This document shows, one piece after another, positions 7,993 through 16,346 of a stretch of 64,000 nucleotides of DNA. The DNA lies in the NCBI GenBank assembly GCA_026645935.1, contig JAPKMP010000002.1, positions 124,001 to 188,000 of the forward strand. Direction: 5' to 3'. The stretch's first letter is position 1; every line of letters begins with the position of its first letter. The DNA comes from Candidatus Villigracilaceae bacterium (lineage in GTDB: Bacteria > Chloroflexota > Anaerolineae > Anaerolineales > Villigracilaceae). The notes beneath the pieces were generated by a model, which saw only the letters and a program-made list of their open reading frames with translations, did not search any database and was not told where the DNA came from. Position numbers and translations under genes: made by a program.

Positions 7993-10194
7993 CTATATGA
8001 TCTTCAAATTCGCCAAACTCGCGGCGAGACGTTTAATGCCGACTGACTCAAAGACGACGTCAATGATCTCGTCGCCGTCTTGCATGCGGGAGTCGAGCAC
8101 GATGCCGTCACCCCACATGGCGTGGCGGACGCGAGTCCCAGCTTTGTATAAGGCTTGTCCCTCACCCCCAACCCCTCTCCCGCTGGGAGAGGGGCGAAGG
8201 GGTGAGGGTGAAGGAAGCGACCATTTGATATCGGAAGGAGCGCCTTTGAGGCTGCGTCCAGTGCGTGTGCGACCCACGATCAAATCCGATGGCACGTCAT
8301 CCATGAAGCGCGAGGGGAAGGTTTCTTCTGCCATGCCGCGCCCGCCGCGTTGAATGGCGCGCAGGAGATAGAGGCGGTCTTTGGCGCGGGTAATGCCGAC
8401 GTAAAAGAGGCGGCGCTCTTCTTCCATTTGTTCGACCTCGTCGAAGGAACGGCTGTGCGGAATGATGCCGTCGTCGAGACCAACGATGAAGACCGCGCCG
8501 TATTCAAGTCCCTTCGCCGCGTGGAGCGTGAGCAGGGTGGGGGCGTTGGCATCGGTGAGCGTGTCTTGATCGGCGATGAGCGCGACGTTTTCAAGGAAGT
8601 CGTCGATACTGCGGGTATCGTATTCAAGTGCGAGACGTTTGAGCTCCTGCACGTTTTCCCAGCGGTCGGCGCTTTCTTCTGAGTCATCTTCGACGATATG
8701 TTCTTTGTAATTGATGTCGCGGACGATGCGGTCGAAGAGTTCGGCAACTGTGGAGGTTTTGGAAAGCGAATGCCAGTTGGCTAACATGCCGCCGAAATCT
8801 GCAAGCGGTAAAGCAGCACGACCGGTGAAGGATTTATAGAAATTGGACTCTGCACCGTGGGCAAGATTAAGCAGCACATACCCGGCATTGGTCTCGTTCT
8901 GGCGTGCGACCATATGTAATGTAGTAAGCGTCTTATCACCGATGCCGCGCGGAGGGACGTTGATGATGCGACTGAGGGCGGCTTCATCGGCGGGGTTGTG
9001 GGCGAGGCGAATGAAGGCGATGATGTCCTTGACTTCGCGGCGTCCATAAAAGCGTTGTGCGCCAACCAGTTTATAAGGAAGGCGTGCCTGCAAGAAGGCT
9101 TCTTCAATGAGGCGGGACATGGCGTTGGTGCGATACATCACCGCGCAATCCTTCGGCTCGAACTCACCCGAAGCGACGAGCTGCGCAATGGTATCCACAA
9201 CAAAGGAAGCCTCGCCGTAATCGTCACGCGCTTCGTAGAAGAAAATTTTCTCGCCCGCGCCGCGGTCACTGAACAGACGCTTCTTTCTGCGGTTCTTGGC
9301 GCGGTCGATCACGCCCATGGCTACGTCGAGGATGTTTTGATGCGAGCGATAATTCTGCTCCAGGAGAATCACCTGCGCGGTCGGGAAGTCCTGCTCGAAC
9401 TTGCGGATGTTGCGATAGTCCGCGCCGCGCCAGGCGTAGATGGATTGATCGGGATCGCCTACGCAGAAAATATTGTGATGATACGAAGCGAGGTGCTTCA
9501 CCAACGCATACTGCGCGAGGTTGGTGTCTTGAAATTCGTCCACCAGCACGTGGCGAAATCGCTGGGCGTATTTCTCGCGCACGGTCGGGTTGGTCTCCAT
9601 CAACTGCGTGGCATACACGAGAATGTCATCAAAATCCACGGCGTTGCTGGCGATGAGCCGCTTTTGATATTCGGTGTAGACGCGCTTCACCACTTCATCA
9701 CGGTAGGTGTTGATGGGGAAGTCGTCCGGCAGGATCAACTCGTTCTTGGCGCGCGAGATCGAAGCATGCACGCTGTTTACGCGATACAACTTCTCATTTA
9801 AATTCATATCGCGGATGACGGCTTTGACCAGGCTTTGCTGATCGTCCGAATCAAAAATAACAAAGTTCGATTCAATAGGCAGGTGTTCGGCTTCGCGCCG
9901 TAGAATTCGCGCGCATATCGAATGGAACGTGCCGAGCATCATGCCTTCGGTCGCCTGTTCATTCAATAACGACTTGACACGAGCCTCCATCTCCTTGGCA
10001 GCTTTGTTCGTAAAAGTTACGGCGAGAATCTGCCACGGGCGGACGCCTTCGTTGGCGATGAGGTAGGCAATCCGTTGAGTCAGCACCCGCGTCTTACCGG
10101 ACCCGGGACCTGCCACGATCATCACGGGTCCATCCGCCGCTGTGACCGCGCTGCGCTGCTGCGGGTTGAGTTTGTTGATGAAATCCAGATTCAT
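7993..10194 (-). CDS. pcrA: UvrD/PcrA-type superfamily I DNA helicase
   Basis: The 733-residue protein is an SF1A 3'-5' helicase for repair and replication-fork processing. Motif Q/Walker A is LNPQQRSAV...GPGSGKT, motif II is VDEFQDTN, motif III is GDPDQSIYAWRGA, motif V contains LTLHAAKGLEY, and motif VI is RRLFYVGITRAKD. The C-terminal Tudor-like domain (TRVRHAMWGDGIVL) typical of PcrA is present. At about residues 662-679, in the linker before that domain, the coding sequence contains a 50-bp palindromic repeat read in frame as a proline/glycine-rich peptide. The start at 10194 is preferred because TATAAT lies 9 nt upstream and family homology begins there; a longer frame to 10299 is unsupported. 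Confidence 0.93.
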   Translation of the reverse strand: MNLDFINKLNPQQRSAVTAADGPVMIVAGPGSGKTRVLTQRIAYLIANEGVRPWQILAVTFTNKAAKEMEARVKSLLNEQATEGMMLGTFHSICARILRREAEHLPIESNFVIFDSDDQQSLVKAVIRDMNLNEKLYRVNSVHASISRAKNELILPDDFPINTYRDEVVKRVYTEYQKRLIASNAVDFDDILVYATQLMETNPTVREKYAQRFRHVLVDEFQDTNLAQYALVKHLASYHHNIFCVGDPDQSIYAWRGADYRNIRKFEQDFPTAQVILLEQNYRSHQNILDVAMGVIDRAKNRRKKRLFSDRGAGEKIFFYEARDDYGEASFVVDTIAQLVASGEFEPKDCAVMYRTNAMSRLIEEAFLQARLPYKLVGAQRFYGRREVKDIIAFIRLAHNPADEAALSRIINVPPRGIGDKTLTTLHMVARQNETNAGYVLLNLAHGAESNFYKSFTGRAALPLADFGGMLANWHSLSKTSTVAELFDRIVRDINYKEHIVEDDSEESADRWENVQELKRLALEYDTRSIDDFLENVALIADQDTLTDANAPTLLTLHAAKGLEYGAVFIVGLDDGIIPHSRSFDEVEQMEEERRLFYVGITRAKDRLYLLRAIQRGGRGMAEETFPSRFMDDVPSDLIVGRTRTGRSLKGAPSDIKWSLPSPSPLRPSPSGRGVGGEGQALYKAGTRVRHAMWGDGIVLDSRMQDGDEIIDVVFESVGIKRLAASLANLKII
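8159..8208. repeat. 50-bp palindromic repeat inserted in the pcrA coding sequence
   Basis: Outer arms CCCTCACCCC/GGGGTGAGGG and inner arms CCCCTCTCCC/GGGAGAGGGG pair perfectly (20 bp in all) around a 3-nt loop, with CAA/CGAA internal bulges. Palindromes of this composition are common dispersed intergenic repeats in bacteria; here it is inside a gene and keeps the frame open. Confidence 0.85.
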
Positions 10195-10216
10195 GGTGGG
10201 GACATTATAAAGTAAA

Positions 10217-10313
10217 GGCGAGGACCATTGTCCTCGCCATGGAAAGTAGAAAGTAGGGCGGGTTTGCAACCCGCCATATGATTTTAAGCAAGTTGTCACG
10301 CTGTAAGCGTGAC
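10217..10313. repeat. Cluster of three perfect hairpins between mscL and pcrA
   Basis: Three separate inverted repeats follow each other: GGCGAGGAC with its complement (10217-10238), GGCGGGTT with its complement (10257-10275), and GTCACGC with its complement (10295-10313). The last ends 5 nt beyond the mscL stop codon. A GAAAGTA heptamer doublet lies between the first two. On the minus strand they could act as mscL terminators, but none has a clear T-run. Confidence 0.7.
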
Positions 10314-10318
10314 CTACA

Positions 10319-10702
10319 TTAAGCCTTCAATTCAGACGTGCAGTTCGGGCAGCGGGTGGCTTTGATGGAGATGGTGCTGATGCAATACGGACATTCCTTT
10401 GTGGTCGGGTCGGCGGGAGGCGGCGCCTTCTTCAATTTATTCGCAGATCTGACAATGAGGAAGATGATGAAGGCTATGATGAGGAAGTCGATGATGGATT
10501 GAATGAACGCCCCGTATTTGACGACTTCCGCAATCGTCAGGTTGCTGAAGTCGATTTTTCCGAGGATCAATCCGACGACCGGCATCAGAATGTCGTTGAC
10601 CAGCGAACCGACGATCTTCCCGAACGCTGCGCCGATGATGACGCCCACGGCGAGATCGAGCACATTTCCCCGCATCACGAACTCTCTGAACTCCTTGAAC
10701 AT
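10319..10702 (-). CDS. mscL: Large-conductance mechanosensitive channel with C-terminal zinc ribbon
   Basis: The 127-residue protein starts [20 protein letters not shown], the classic MscL N-terminal helix and gate, with two transmembrane helices (about 15-45 and 65-90). MscL opens under membrane tension to release solutes during osmotic downshock. Instead of the usual cytoplasmic helix, the C-terminus ends in a CPYC...CPNC zinc ribbon. The start at 10702 is set by AAGGAG upstream. A consensus promoter (10742-10770) would give a leader of about 33 nt. Confidence 0.93.
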   Translation of the reverse strand: MFKEFREFVMRGNVLDLAVGVIIGAAFGKIVGSLVNDILMPVVGLILGKIDFSNLTIAEVVKYGAFIQSIIDFLIIAFIIFLIVRSANKLKKAPPPADPTTKECPYCISTISIKATRCPNCTSELKA

Positions 10703-10741
10703 GGTGTTTCTCCTTGGATGGATGGTGATGAGACAAAATAA

Positions 10742-10770
10742 ATTGTATGGCAGGGAAGTGGGAATGTCAA
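10742..10770 (-). promoter_or_regulatory. Sigma-70-type promoter of mscL
   Basis: On the minus strand, TTGACA (10770-10765) and TACAAT (10747-10742) are separated by exactly 17 bp. Confidence 0.8.
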
Positions 10771-10978
10771 CGCGGAGGGGAGCGGCTTGAGGGGAATGAA
10801 AAGCCAATGGGACCGGGCAGATTGTGGCAGGCGTGAGGCGCTCCTCTTTTCCTCAGCAAATTGGGGAGGGGTTGTCCGAAAAATAATTACCCAATCCTCC
10901 AGTAGGGTATCTGACGATACTTGTGGATGGTTTCATCTAAAAAATCTGACTATACAGGGCGATTCCCGGATGCCCCCG

Positions 10979-11006
10979 TTGACGCGCCTAAAGAATTAGG
11001 TATAAT
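10979..11006 (+). promoter_or_regulatory. Sigma-70-type promoter of the peptide ABC operon
   Basis: TTGACG at 10979-10984 and TATAAT at 11001-11006 are separated by 16 bp. Transcription should begin near 11013, leaving a long 5' leader before the binding-protein gene. Confidence 0.8.
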
Positions 11007-11148
11007 GCTATTTGCTTGATATCGGTTCGCAAATGCCTTTTATCTGACAAAAATAGAAGGAGGTGGTGCGGCAGGCGGTCATGTGTTTGTAGTTTGCGTT
11101 GATTGTGAAAGTTAAACCCCAAAATTTTCTTCTTGGAGGAGAAAACAA

Positions 11149-13095
11149 ATGTTACGTAACCGATTGTTTGCTTTGCTCGGTTTGCTTGTGATCGCCAGCA
11201 TGGCTCTTGCGGCTTGCGGCGCTCCCGCCGCCCCCGCAGAAGGCCCCGCTGCCACTGAGGCAGCGCCCGAAGCCACCGAAGCGGCTCCCGCTGAACCCAA
11301 GGTGATGGTTGCCTGTCTGGCTCAAGAGCCTTCCACGTTGTACATGTACAGCGAGTCCGCTCTCGTCAAATCCTTCGTCCTCGATGCGATCTATGATGGT
11401 TATGCAGGCCCCCTGGGTGGATATGATGCTCGAACCTACGACTATCAATCCGTCTACTATGACCTTTCCACCTTCGACGACACCGCTGAACAGAACACCA
11501 TCGAGGTTGGAGTCGGCGATGTGGTTTACGATCCCGCCCAGGATGCGGCAGTGCCCCTTGAAGCGGGCATGACCATCTCCATGAATCAGGCGGAAGGCGA
11601 CCCCGTCGAAGTAACCGTTGAAGAGGGCCAAAAGTACCCGATCGTCCAGATCGTTACCGCCTTCACTCTTGCCGATGGCATGACTTGGGAAGATGGCACC
11701 CCGGTGACCACTGCCGATGTGCAATTCTCCTATGATGTCGGCGCTTCGCCCGATACCCCCAGCGTCAAGTACTTCTGGACCACCCAAACACAGAAGATCG
11801 AGATCGTGGATGACTCGACCTACAAGTACTTCTTCATGCCGGGCTACACCAGCGGCACATACTTTATTGATGGCATGATCCATCCGTTGCCGGCTCACGT
11901 ATACGGTGAAGGTGGATCCAATCCGTTGACCCCCGCTGAAATGCTCGCCGATGAGAGCGTGAACCGCGCCCCGCTCGCTTTTGGTCCGTTCAAGATGGTC
12001 GAATGGGTCGCTGGGGATCACCTCACCGTTGAGAAGAACCCCACCTACTGGCGCGCCGGCGAAGGCTTGCCCAAGCTCGACACCCTGATCTACCGCTTCA
12101 TCCCCGATACCAACCAGCTCATCGCCCAGTTGGCTTCCGGTGAATGCGATTTCGGTACCCAGGATGCCGCGTTCGAAGGCTCCCTGCCCCTCATCCGCCA
12201 ATTCGAAGCCGAAGGTTTGATGGTGCCCCAGGTTGTGGCTGGTACGGTGTTCGAACACCTCGATTTCAATACCAAACCGGTTGAATCCTATACCGGCGCT
12301 GCCGCCACCCTTAAGGCTTCCGACGGTTCCCTCCTGTTCCAGAACGTTGATTTCCGCCACGCGATCGCCTATTGTATCGACCGCCAGGCTGTGGTAGACG
12401 CCGCGACCAACGGTGCGGCTGTTGTCCAGCACACTTACACCGCCTCGGATCACCCACTCTATGCCGGTGACGACAACATCACCGTTTACGAGTTTGATCC
12501 TGAAAAGGGCAAGGAATTGCTTGCCGGACTCGGTTGGACCGACTCCGATGGCGATGGCATTCTCGATAGCGGCGGTCAAAAATTGTCCTTCATTCACAGC
12601 ACCCGCGTCAACCCGCTGCGCGAGAAGGTCACCCAGATCGTCCAGGCTCAGTTGAAGGATAACTGCGGCATCGAGACCAAGATCGAACTCATTGGCAGCG
12701 AATACTTCGCCGATGGTCCGGATGGCTTGGTCTTCGGCCGCCAGTACGATTTGGGCGAGTTCGCCTGGTTGACCGGCGTCGAGCCGCCATGCACCCTCTA
12801 TATCTCTTCCCAGGTGCCCAGCGCTGAACTTGGCTGGGGCAACAGCAACAACACCGGCTTCGAGAACGCTGACTTCGACGCCGCGTGCAATGCCGCCACC
12901 CAGGCTCTCGACGAAGCCACCAAGGCTGCCGAACATGCCAAAGCCCAGGCAGTGTTTACCGAATACCTGCCCAGCCTGCCTCTGTTCGCCCGCGCTAAGA
13001 TCCTTGTGACCCGCCCGAACGTCGTGGGCGTGTTGATGGACCCGACCGCGAACAGCGAGTTTTGGAATGTCGAGAACTTCGACTTTGAGAACTAG
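11149..13095 (+). CDS. Oligopeptide/dipeptide ABC transporter substrate-binding lipoprotein
   Basis: The 648-residue protein has a lipoprotein signal peptide with lipobox LAAC (Cys23), followed by an alanine/glutamate/proline-rich linker and an SBP family 5 domain. Typical motifs include WEDGTPVTTADVQFSYD, FKMVEWVAGDHLTVEKNPTYW and AIAYCIDRQAVVD. It captures peptides or a similar ligand outside the membrane and delivers them to the permeases encoded next. A strong GGAGGAG site precedes the ATG. A hairpin between this gene and the permease suggests that this abundant component is expressed above the rest of the operon. Confidence 0.93.
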   Translation: MLRNRLFALLGLLVIASMALAACGAPAAPAEGPAATEAAPEATEAAPAEPKVMVACLAQEPSTLYMYSESALVKSFVLDAIYDGYAGPLGGYDARTYDYQSVYYDLSTFDDTAEQNTIEVGVGDVVYDPAQDAAVPLEAGMTISMNQAEGDPVEVTVEEGQKYPIVQIVTAFTLADGMTWEDGTPVTTADVQFSYDVGASPDTPSVKYFWTTQTQKIEIVDDSTYKYFFMPGYTSGTYFIDGMIHPLPAHVYGEGGSNPLTPAEMLADESVNRAPLAFGPFKMVEWVAGDHLTVEKNPTYWRAGEGLPKLDTLIYRFIPDTNQLIAQLASGECDFGTQDAAFEGSLPLIRQFEAEGLMVPQVVAGTVFEHLDFNTKPVESYTGAAATLKASDGSLLFQNVDFRHAIAYCIDRQAVVDAATNGAAVVQHTYTASDHPLYAGDDNITVYEFDPEKGKELLAGLGWTDSDGDGILDSGGQKLSFIHSTRVNPLREKVTQIVQAQLKDNCGIETKIELIGSEYFADGPDGLVFGRQYDLGEFAWLTGVEPPCTLYISSQVPSAELGWGNSNNTGFENADFDAACNAATQALDEATKAAEHAKAQAVFTEYLPSLPLFARAKILVTRPNVVGVLMDPTANSEFWNVENFDFEN

Positions 13096-13117
13096 GAACG
13101 ACTAGTTGGTAAAATAT

Positions 13118-13145
13118 GGAGGATGGTGGGGAACCACCATCCTCC
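13118..13145 (+). terminator. 12-bp hairpin between binding-protein and permease genes
   Basis: GGAGGATGGTGG and its exact complement enclose a GGAA loop. There is no T-run downstream, so it more likely stabilises the upstream mRNA or acts as a partial terminator, as often seen after binding-protein genes. Confidence 0.7.
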
Positions 13146-13221
13146 ATTCTGGTTATATAAAGCCATTATTTTCTAATTTTTTCGAATTGATCACCCTTGA
13201 TTTCAGAAAGGGAATACAGAT

Positions 13222-14349
13222 ATGACCAATTATCTGATTAGACGGTTCTTTCAAATGGGGTTGGTCGTCATCGCCGCCTCGATGGCGATCTACTATATCT
13301 TGTGGCTGGCACCCGGCGGGCCATTGGACGAATTGAAGCTTGTCGGGGCCGGGGGACGCGCAAATCAGGGCTTCACCGAAGAACAGATCCAGCGCATTTC
13401 CGAATATCTTGGCTTACATCGTGGACCGGTCTGGGGATACATTGCCTGGTTGACTGGTGAAGATTGGTTCGATAGCATCGGAAAACCTGAACTTCAGACA
13501 TCCTCCTGCCGTTCTGTGGAAACGACCTGCAGTCGAGGCGTTTTACGCGGCGATTTTGGCGTTTCGTGGAATGTGGCGCGCGGTTCACCGGTGGCAGACG
13601 TGCTGCTGTCCCGCCTGCGGAACACATTGATTCTGATGACATCCGCCACTATTATTTCCCTGCTGGTGGCTATTCCTATTGGGATTGTTTCAGCGGTCAA
13701 GCAATACTCCCGGCTCGATTATTTTGTCACCACCTTTTCGTTTTTTGGAACCGCAATGCCGGTCTTCTGGTTTGGCTTGATGATGATCATCTTGTTCGGG
13801 GGCAACCAATCGCCGTTATATAAGGCGTTCGGATTCCCATACCTCCCGACCGGGAATGTCACTCTCGTCCGCAATCCCCTGCCCGGAAGCCTCCTCGAAT
13901 TGCTCAATGCGACTCCCGGTTCCTCGTTGGATATTGCCGTCCATGCCATTTTACCGACCATCGTCTTATCCCTGCTTTACATGGCTGGATGGAGCCGCTT
14001 TATGCGCACCGCCATGCTGGAGGTGCTGCGCCAGGATTATGTGCGCACCGCCCGCGCAAAAGGCTTGCGGGAACGCGTGGTCATTTTGAAACACGCCATG
14101 CGTAATGGTTTAATTCCATTGATCACAATTGTGGTTTTCCAAATCCCCGGCATATTTGGCGGTGCGACCATCACCGAGACGGTCTTCAACTGGCCCGGCA
14201 TGGGTTTTCTGTACGTTCATGCGCTCGGGGCGACCGATTACCCCGTGGCGATGGCATTCCTTTTCATCAGCGCGGTGCTGGTCGTGATCGCATCCTTGAT
14301 CGGCGACGTCTTATATACCATTGTAGATCCGCGAATTCGTCTCGAATAA
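13222..14349 (+). CDS. Peptide ABC transporter permease, DppB/OppB type
   Basis: The 375-residue protein has six membrane segments and begins YLIRRFFQMGLVVIAASM, as in DppB. The EAA loop that contacts the ATPases is RTARAKGLRERVVILKHAMRNG. An extracytoplasmic insertion of about 60 residues (roughly residues 65-115) contains two cysteines (SSCRSVETTC) that might form a disulfide, longer than in standard DppB. It pairs with the next gene product to form the channel. A GGGA-type binding site precedes the ATG. Confidence 0.92.
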   Translation: MTNYLIRRFFQMGLVVIAASMAIYYILWLAPGGPLDELKLVGAGGRANQGFTEEQIQRISEYLGLHRGPVWGYIAWLTGEDWFDSIGKPELQTSSCRSVETTCSRGVLRGDFGVSWNVARGSPVADVLLSRLRNTLILMTSATIISLLVAIPIGIVSAVKQYSRLDYFVTTFSFFGTAMPVFWFGLMMIILFGGNQSPLYKAFGFPYLPTGNVTLVRNPLPGSLLELLNATPGSSLDIAVHAILPTIVLSLLYMAGWSRFMRTAMLEVLRQDYVRTARAKGLRERVVILKHAMRNGLIPLITIVVFQIPGIFGGATITETVFNWPGMGFLYVHALGATDYPVAMAFLFISAVLVVIASLIGDVLYTIVDPRIRLE

Positions 14350-14374
14350 ATCCCTTCCCATTGGAGATACTTAC

Positions 14375-15295
14375 ATGGCGGTTGCTCAACTCGATTCAGA
14401 AACCCTCTCGACCATCAAGGAAGAGAGTTGGTTTGTCATTATAGGAAGGCGCTTCATCCGGCATAAATTGGCTGTGGTGGGCATGGTGTTCGTTCTGGTC
14501 TTTATCTTCGCGGCTATATTTGCCAATGTCCTCGCTCCCTACGATCCTTATAAGCAAAATCTGGCGCCTTCCTACTCAAACCCCTCACCGGAACACATCC
14601 TAGGCACCGATGAACTCGGCAGGGATGTGTTCAGTCGCCTGTTATATGCTTCCCGTATTTCACTTTTCGTGACTGTGTTGGTAAATTTCACGGGCGAGAC
14701 CATCGGCGTTATCGTCGGGGCAACTTCCGGATATTTCGGCAAATGGGTGGATTCCCTCATCCAGCGCATCGTCGAATTCCTTCTCACTCTCCCCACCCTC
14801 CCGCTTCTTCTCTTCTTCTCCGCCATGCTGCGTGGAATTACGATTCCCGGTCTGCCGGATGAATGGTCCAAGGCGATCATTATTTCCCTTGTGTTGATTG
14901 CGTTTGGCTGGCTGACCGCCACACGCCTTGTGCGCGGTATGGTGTTGAGCCTGCGCGAACAGGATTTTGTGCAAGCCGCGCGAGCATTGGGTGCCAGCGA
15001 CTGGAAGATCATCACCAAACACATGATTCCAAACTCACTCGCTCCGGTCATCGTCAACCTGACCCTTGGACTTGGTGGCGTCATTGTTTTGGAGGCGGCG
15101 CTTTCCTTTCTTGGCTTTGGGATCACCCCGCCGGTTCCCACCTGGGGGAATATGCTGCAAAACGTCCAGGAACGCATGTGGCAACAGCCCTGGCTGGCGT
15201 TTTATCCCGGTTTGTGCATTTTCCTTACCTCCCTGTCCTTTAACTATATTGGCGACGGCCTGCGCGACGCGCTCGACCCGCGCCTGAAACTTTAA
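14375..15295 (+). CDS. Peptide ABC transporter permease, DppC/OppC type
   Basis: The 306-residue permease has the N-terminal OppC-like segment (RRFIRHKLAVVGMVFVLVF) and the short ILGTDELGRDVFSRLLY motif diagnostic of DppC/OppC. The EAA loop is QAARALGASDWKIITKHMIPN. Six transmembrane helices are predicted. It lies 25 bp after dppB-like and forms the heterodimeric channel with it. GGAGA lies upstream of the start. Confidence 0.93.
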   Translation: MAVAQLDSETLSTIKEESWFVIIGRRFIRHKLAVVGMVFVLVFIFAAIFANVLAPYDPYKQNLAPSYSNPSPEHILGTDELGRDVFSRLLYASRISLFVTVLVNFTGETIGVIVGATSGYFGKWVDSLIQRIVEFLLTLPTLPLLLFFSAMLRGITIPGLPDEWSKAIIISLVLIAFGWLTATRLVRGMVLSLREQDFVQAARALGASDWKIITKHMIPNSLAPVIVNLTLGLGGVIVLEAALSFLGFGITPPVPTWGNMLQNVQERMWQQPWLAFYPGLCIFLTSLSFNYIGDGLRDALDPRLKL

Positions 15296-15313
15296 ATTCT
15301 GGAGAAGAGGAAA

Positions 15314-15745
15314 ATGAAACGGATACTTACGGCATTAATTTTTGTGATGGTACTGGCGTTTACGTTGTATGGTTGCTCGAGACCCGTGGAAGAAGCGGGC
15401 AAAACGGATGCTGAAATTGTCGCCGCCACCGCAACCACACAAGCGCATCTCGACTCGCTTCCCCCCGATGTGCCCATTCATCCCCAGGCGGAGGAGTTAA
15501 AATTTGCCGCCTCCAATACCAGCATCACCTATGTGGTATTGGGCGATGTGGCCACGATCTCAGATTACTACCGCTCAGAACTGGAAACCGAGGGGTGGAC
15601 CAAGAGGGGAAACAGCCCCGAGAATCCCATCGGCGACGCGATCACCCTCCTGCGGGTCAAGCCGGATAAGAATATCTCTGTTACAATTCAGGGCATTCCC
15701 GAAAGCGACCGCGTCCGGGTTTTGATTACTCTCATCCTCAAGTAG
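15314..15745 (+). CDS. Small lipoprotein of unknown function in the peptide ABC operon
   Basis: The 143-residue protein has a lipoprotein signal peptide (lipobox LYGC, Cys21). After a polar linker it has a compact domain of about 80 residues (VPIHPQAEELKF...YYRSELETEGW...ITLLRVKPDKNISVTI). That domain resembles small alpha/beta modules in Chloroflexota lipoproteins that read YRxELxxxGW; no function is known. Its place between permease and ATPase genes suggests it is cotranscribed and perhaps an accessory of the importer. Confidence 0.75.
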   Translation: MKRILTALIFVMVLAFTLYGCSRPVEEAGKTDAEIVAATATTQAHLDSLPPDVPIHPQAEELKFAASNTSITYVVLGDVATISDYYRSELETEGWTKRGNSPENPIGDAITLLRVKPDKNISVTIQGIPESDRVRVLITLILK

Positions 15746-15761
15746 TTAGGACAGGGCTTTT

Positions 15762-16313
15762 GTGAGCGGATCTTATCAGCAGAGCTCAGGAAGAACCGCT
15801 TCCGTCTTGAATTTTCTGATAACGATTTTCCTGGCGATTGTGGCATTTATCTACCTGAGCCTCACGGCGTATACAAAGGACGCCTTGTGGTTCTATCCGA
15901 TCTTCGACTCTCAACCAGCCGTCGGGCTGGTGCGCTGTTATGGTGAGGAGGTTCCGCTTCAGGTAGGCTCTGAGGAATTGACCGCGATCACAGCCTTGGT
16001 GAATGAACAAATCTCCGGCGACAAGCGCTGGGATGAACTGAACCTTACCGATGAGACCTTCGAGTATTTTCAGACGAGCGACCAAATGATGCTCCTGGAA
16101 CTGCGCTATGATGAACCTCAGCGCATCCACTCGTACAGTCCGTTCTTTTCAAACTTTGATACCCTGCTTATCCCGCTGGACGGACGTCATGCCGACAAGA
16201 CCATCCTTTTCAGCCTGGTGCAGGGAAAACCCTCCGGCGGGTCTTTCCATTTGGAAACTTTTGCCCCGCTCCTGAGTTATATAGAAAATAACAACCTGTG
16301 CAAACGGAAATAA
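15762..16313 (+). CDS. Hypothetical single-pass membrane protein in the peptide ABC operon
   Basis: The 183-residue protein has one transmembrane helix near the N-terminus (LNFLITIFLAIVAFIYL), then an extracytoplasmic domain with two cysteines (RCYGEE and a terminal NNLCKRK). I do not recognise the family. The GTG start 16 nt after the previous stop keeps the whole frame. With the lipoprotein before it, it makes an unusual two-gene insertion in an otherwise standard Dpp/Opp operon. Confidence 0.7.
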   Translation: MSGSYQQSSGRTASVLNFLITIFLAIVAFIYLSLTAYTKDALWFYPIFDSQPAVGLVRCYGEEVPLQVGSEELTAITALVNEQISGDKRWDELNLTDETFEYFQTSDQMMLLELRYDEPQRIHSYSPFFSNFDTLLIPLDGRHADKTILFSLVQGKPSGGSFHLETFAPLLSYIENNNLCKRK

Positions 16314-16346
16314 AATATCCTACCGACCAAGGAGATTTGGTTAACC

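Larger units (their letters stand above)
10703..11148. other. Divergent intergenic region between mscL and the peptide ABC operon
   Basis: This 446-bp region carries the mscL promoter at its left end and the operon promoter at 10979-11006. Between them (10771-10978) I see no gene, RNA or convincing repeat. The operon leader of about 135 nt (11013-11148) contains an internal GAAGGAGGTG at 11056-11065 that serves no obvious reading frame, and then the true binding site just before 11149. Confidence 0.6.

Noticed and set aside
11066-11092. Short upstream frame (GTG to TAG) after GAAGGAGGTG in the ABC operon leader
   Set aside because: The start is too close to the Shine-Dalgarno sequence and the next ATG too far; without conservation I would not call a leader peptide.
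11152-12936. 594-residue open frame antisense to the first binding-protein gene
   Set aside because: It mirrors the codon positions of a well-supported lipoprotein gene and has no homology-like motif; it is a by-product of codon bias.
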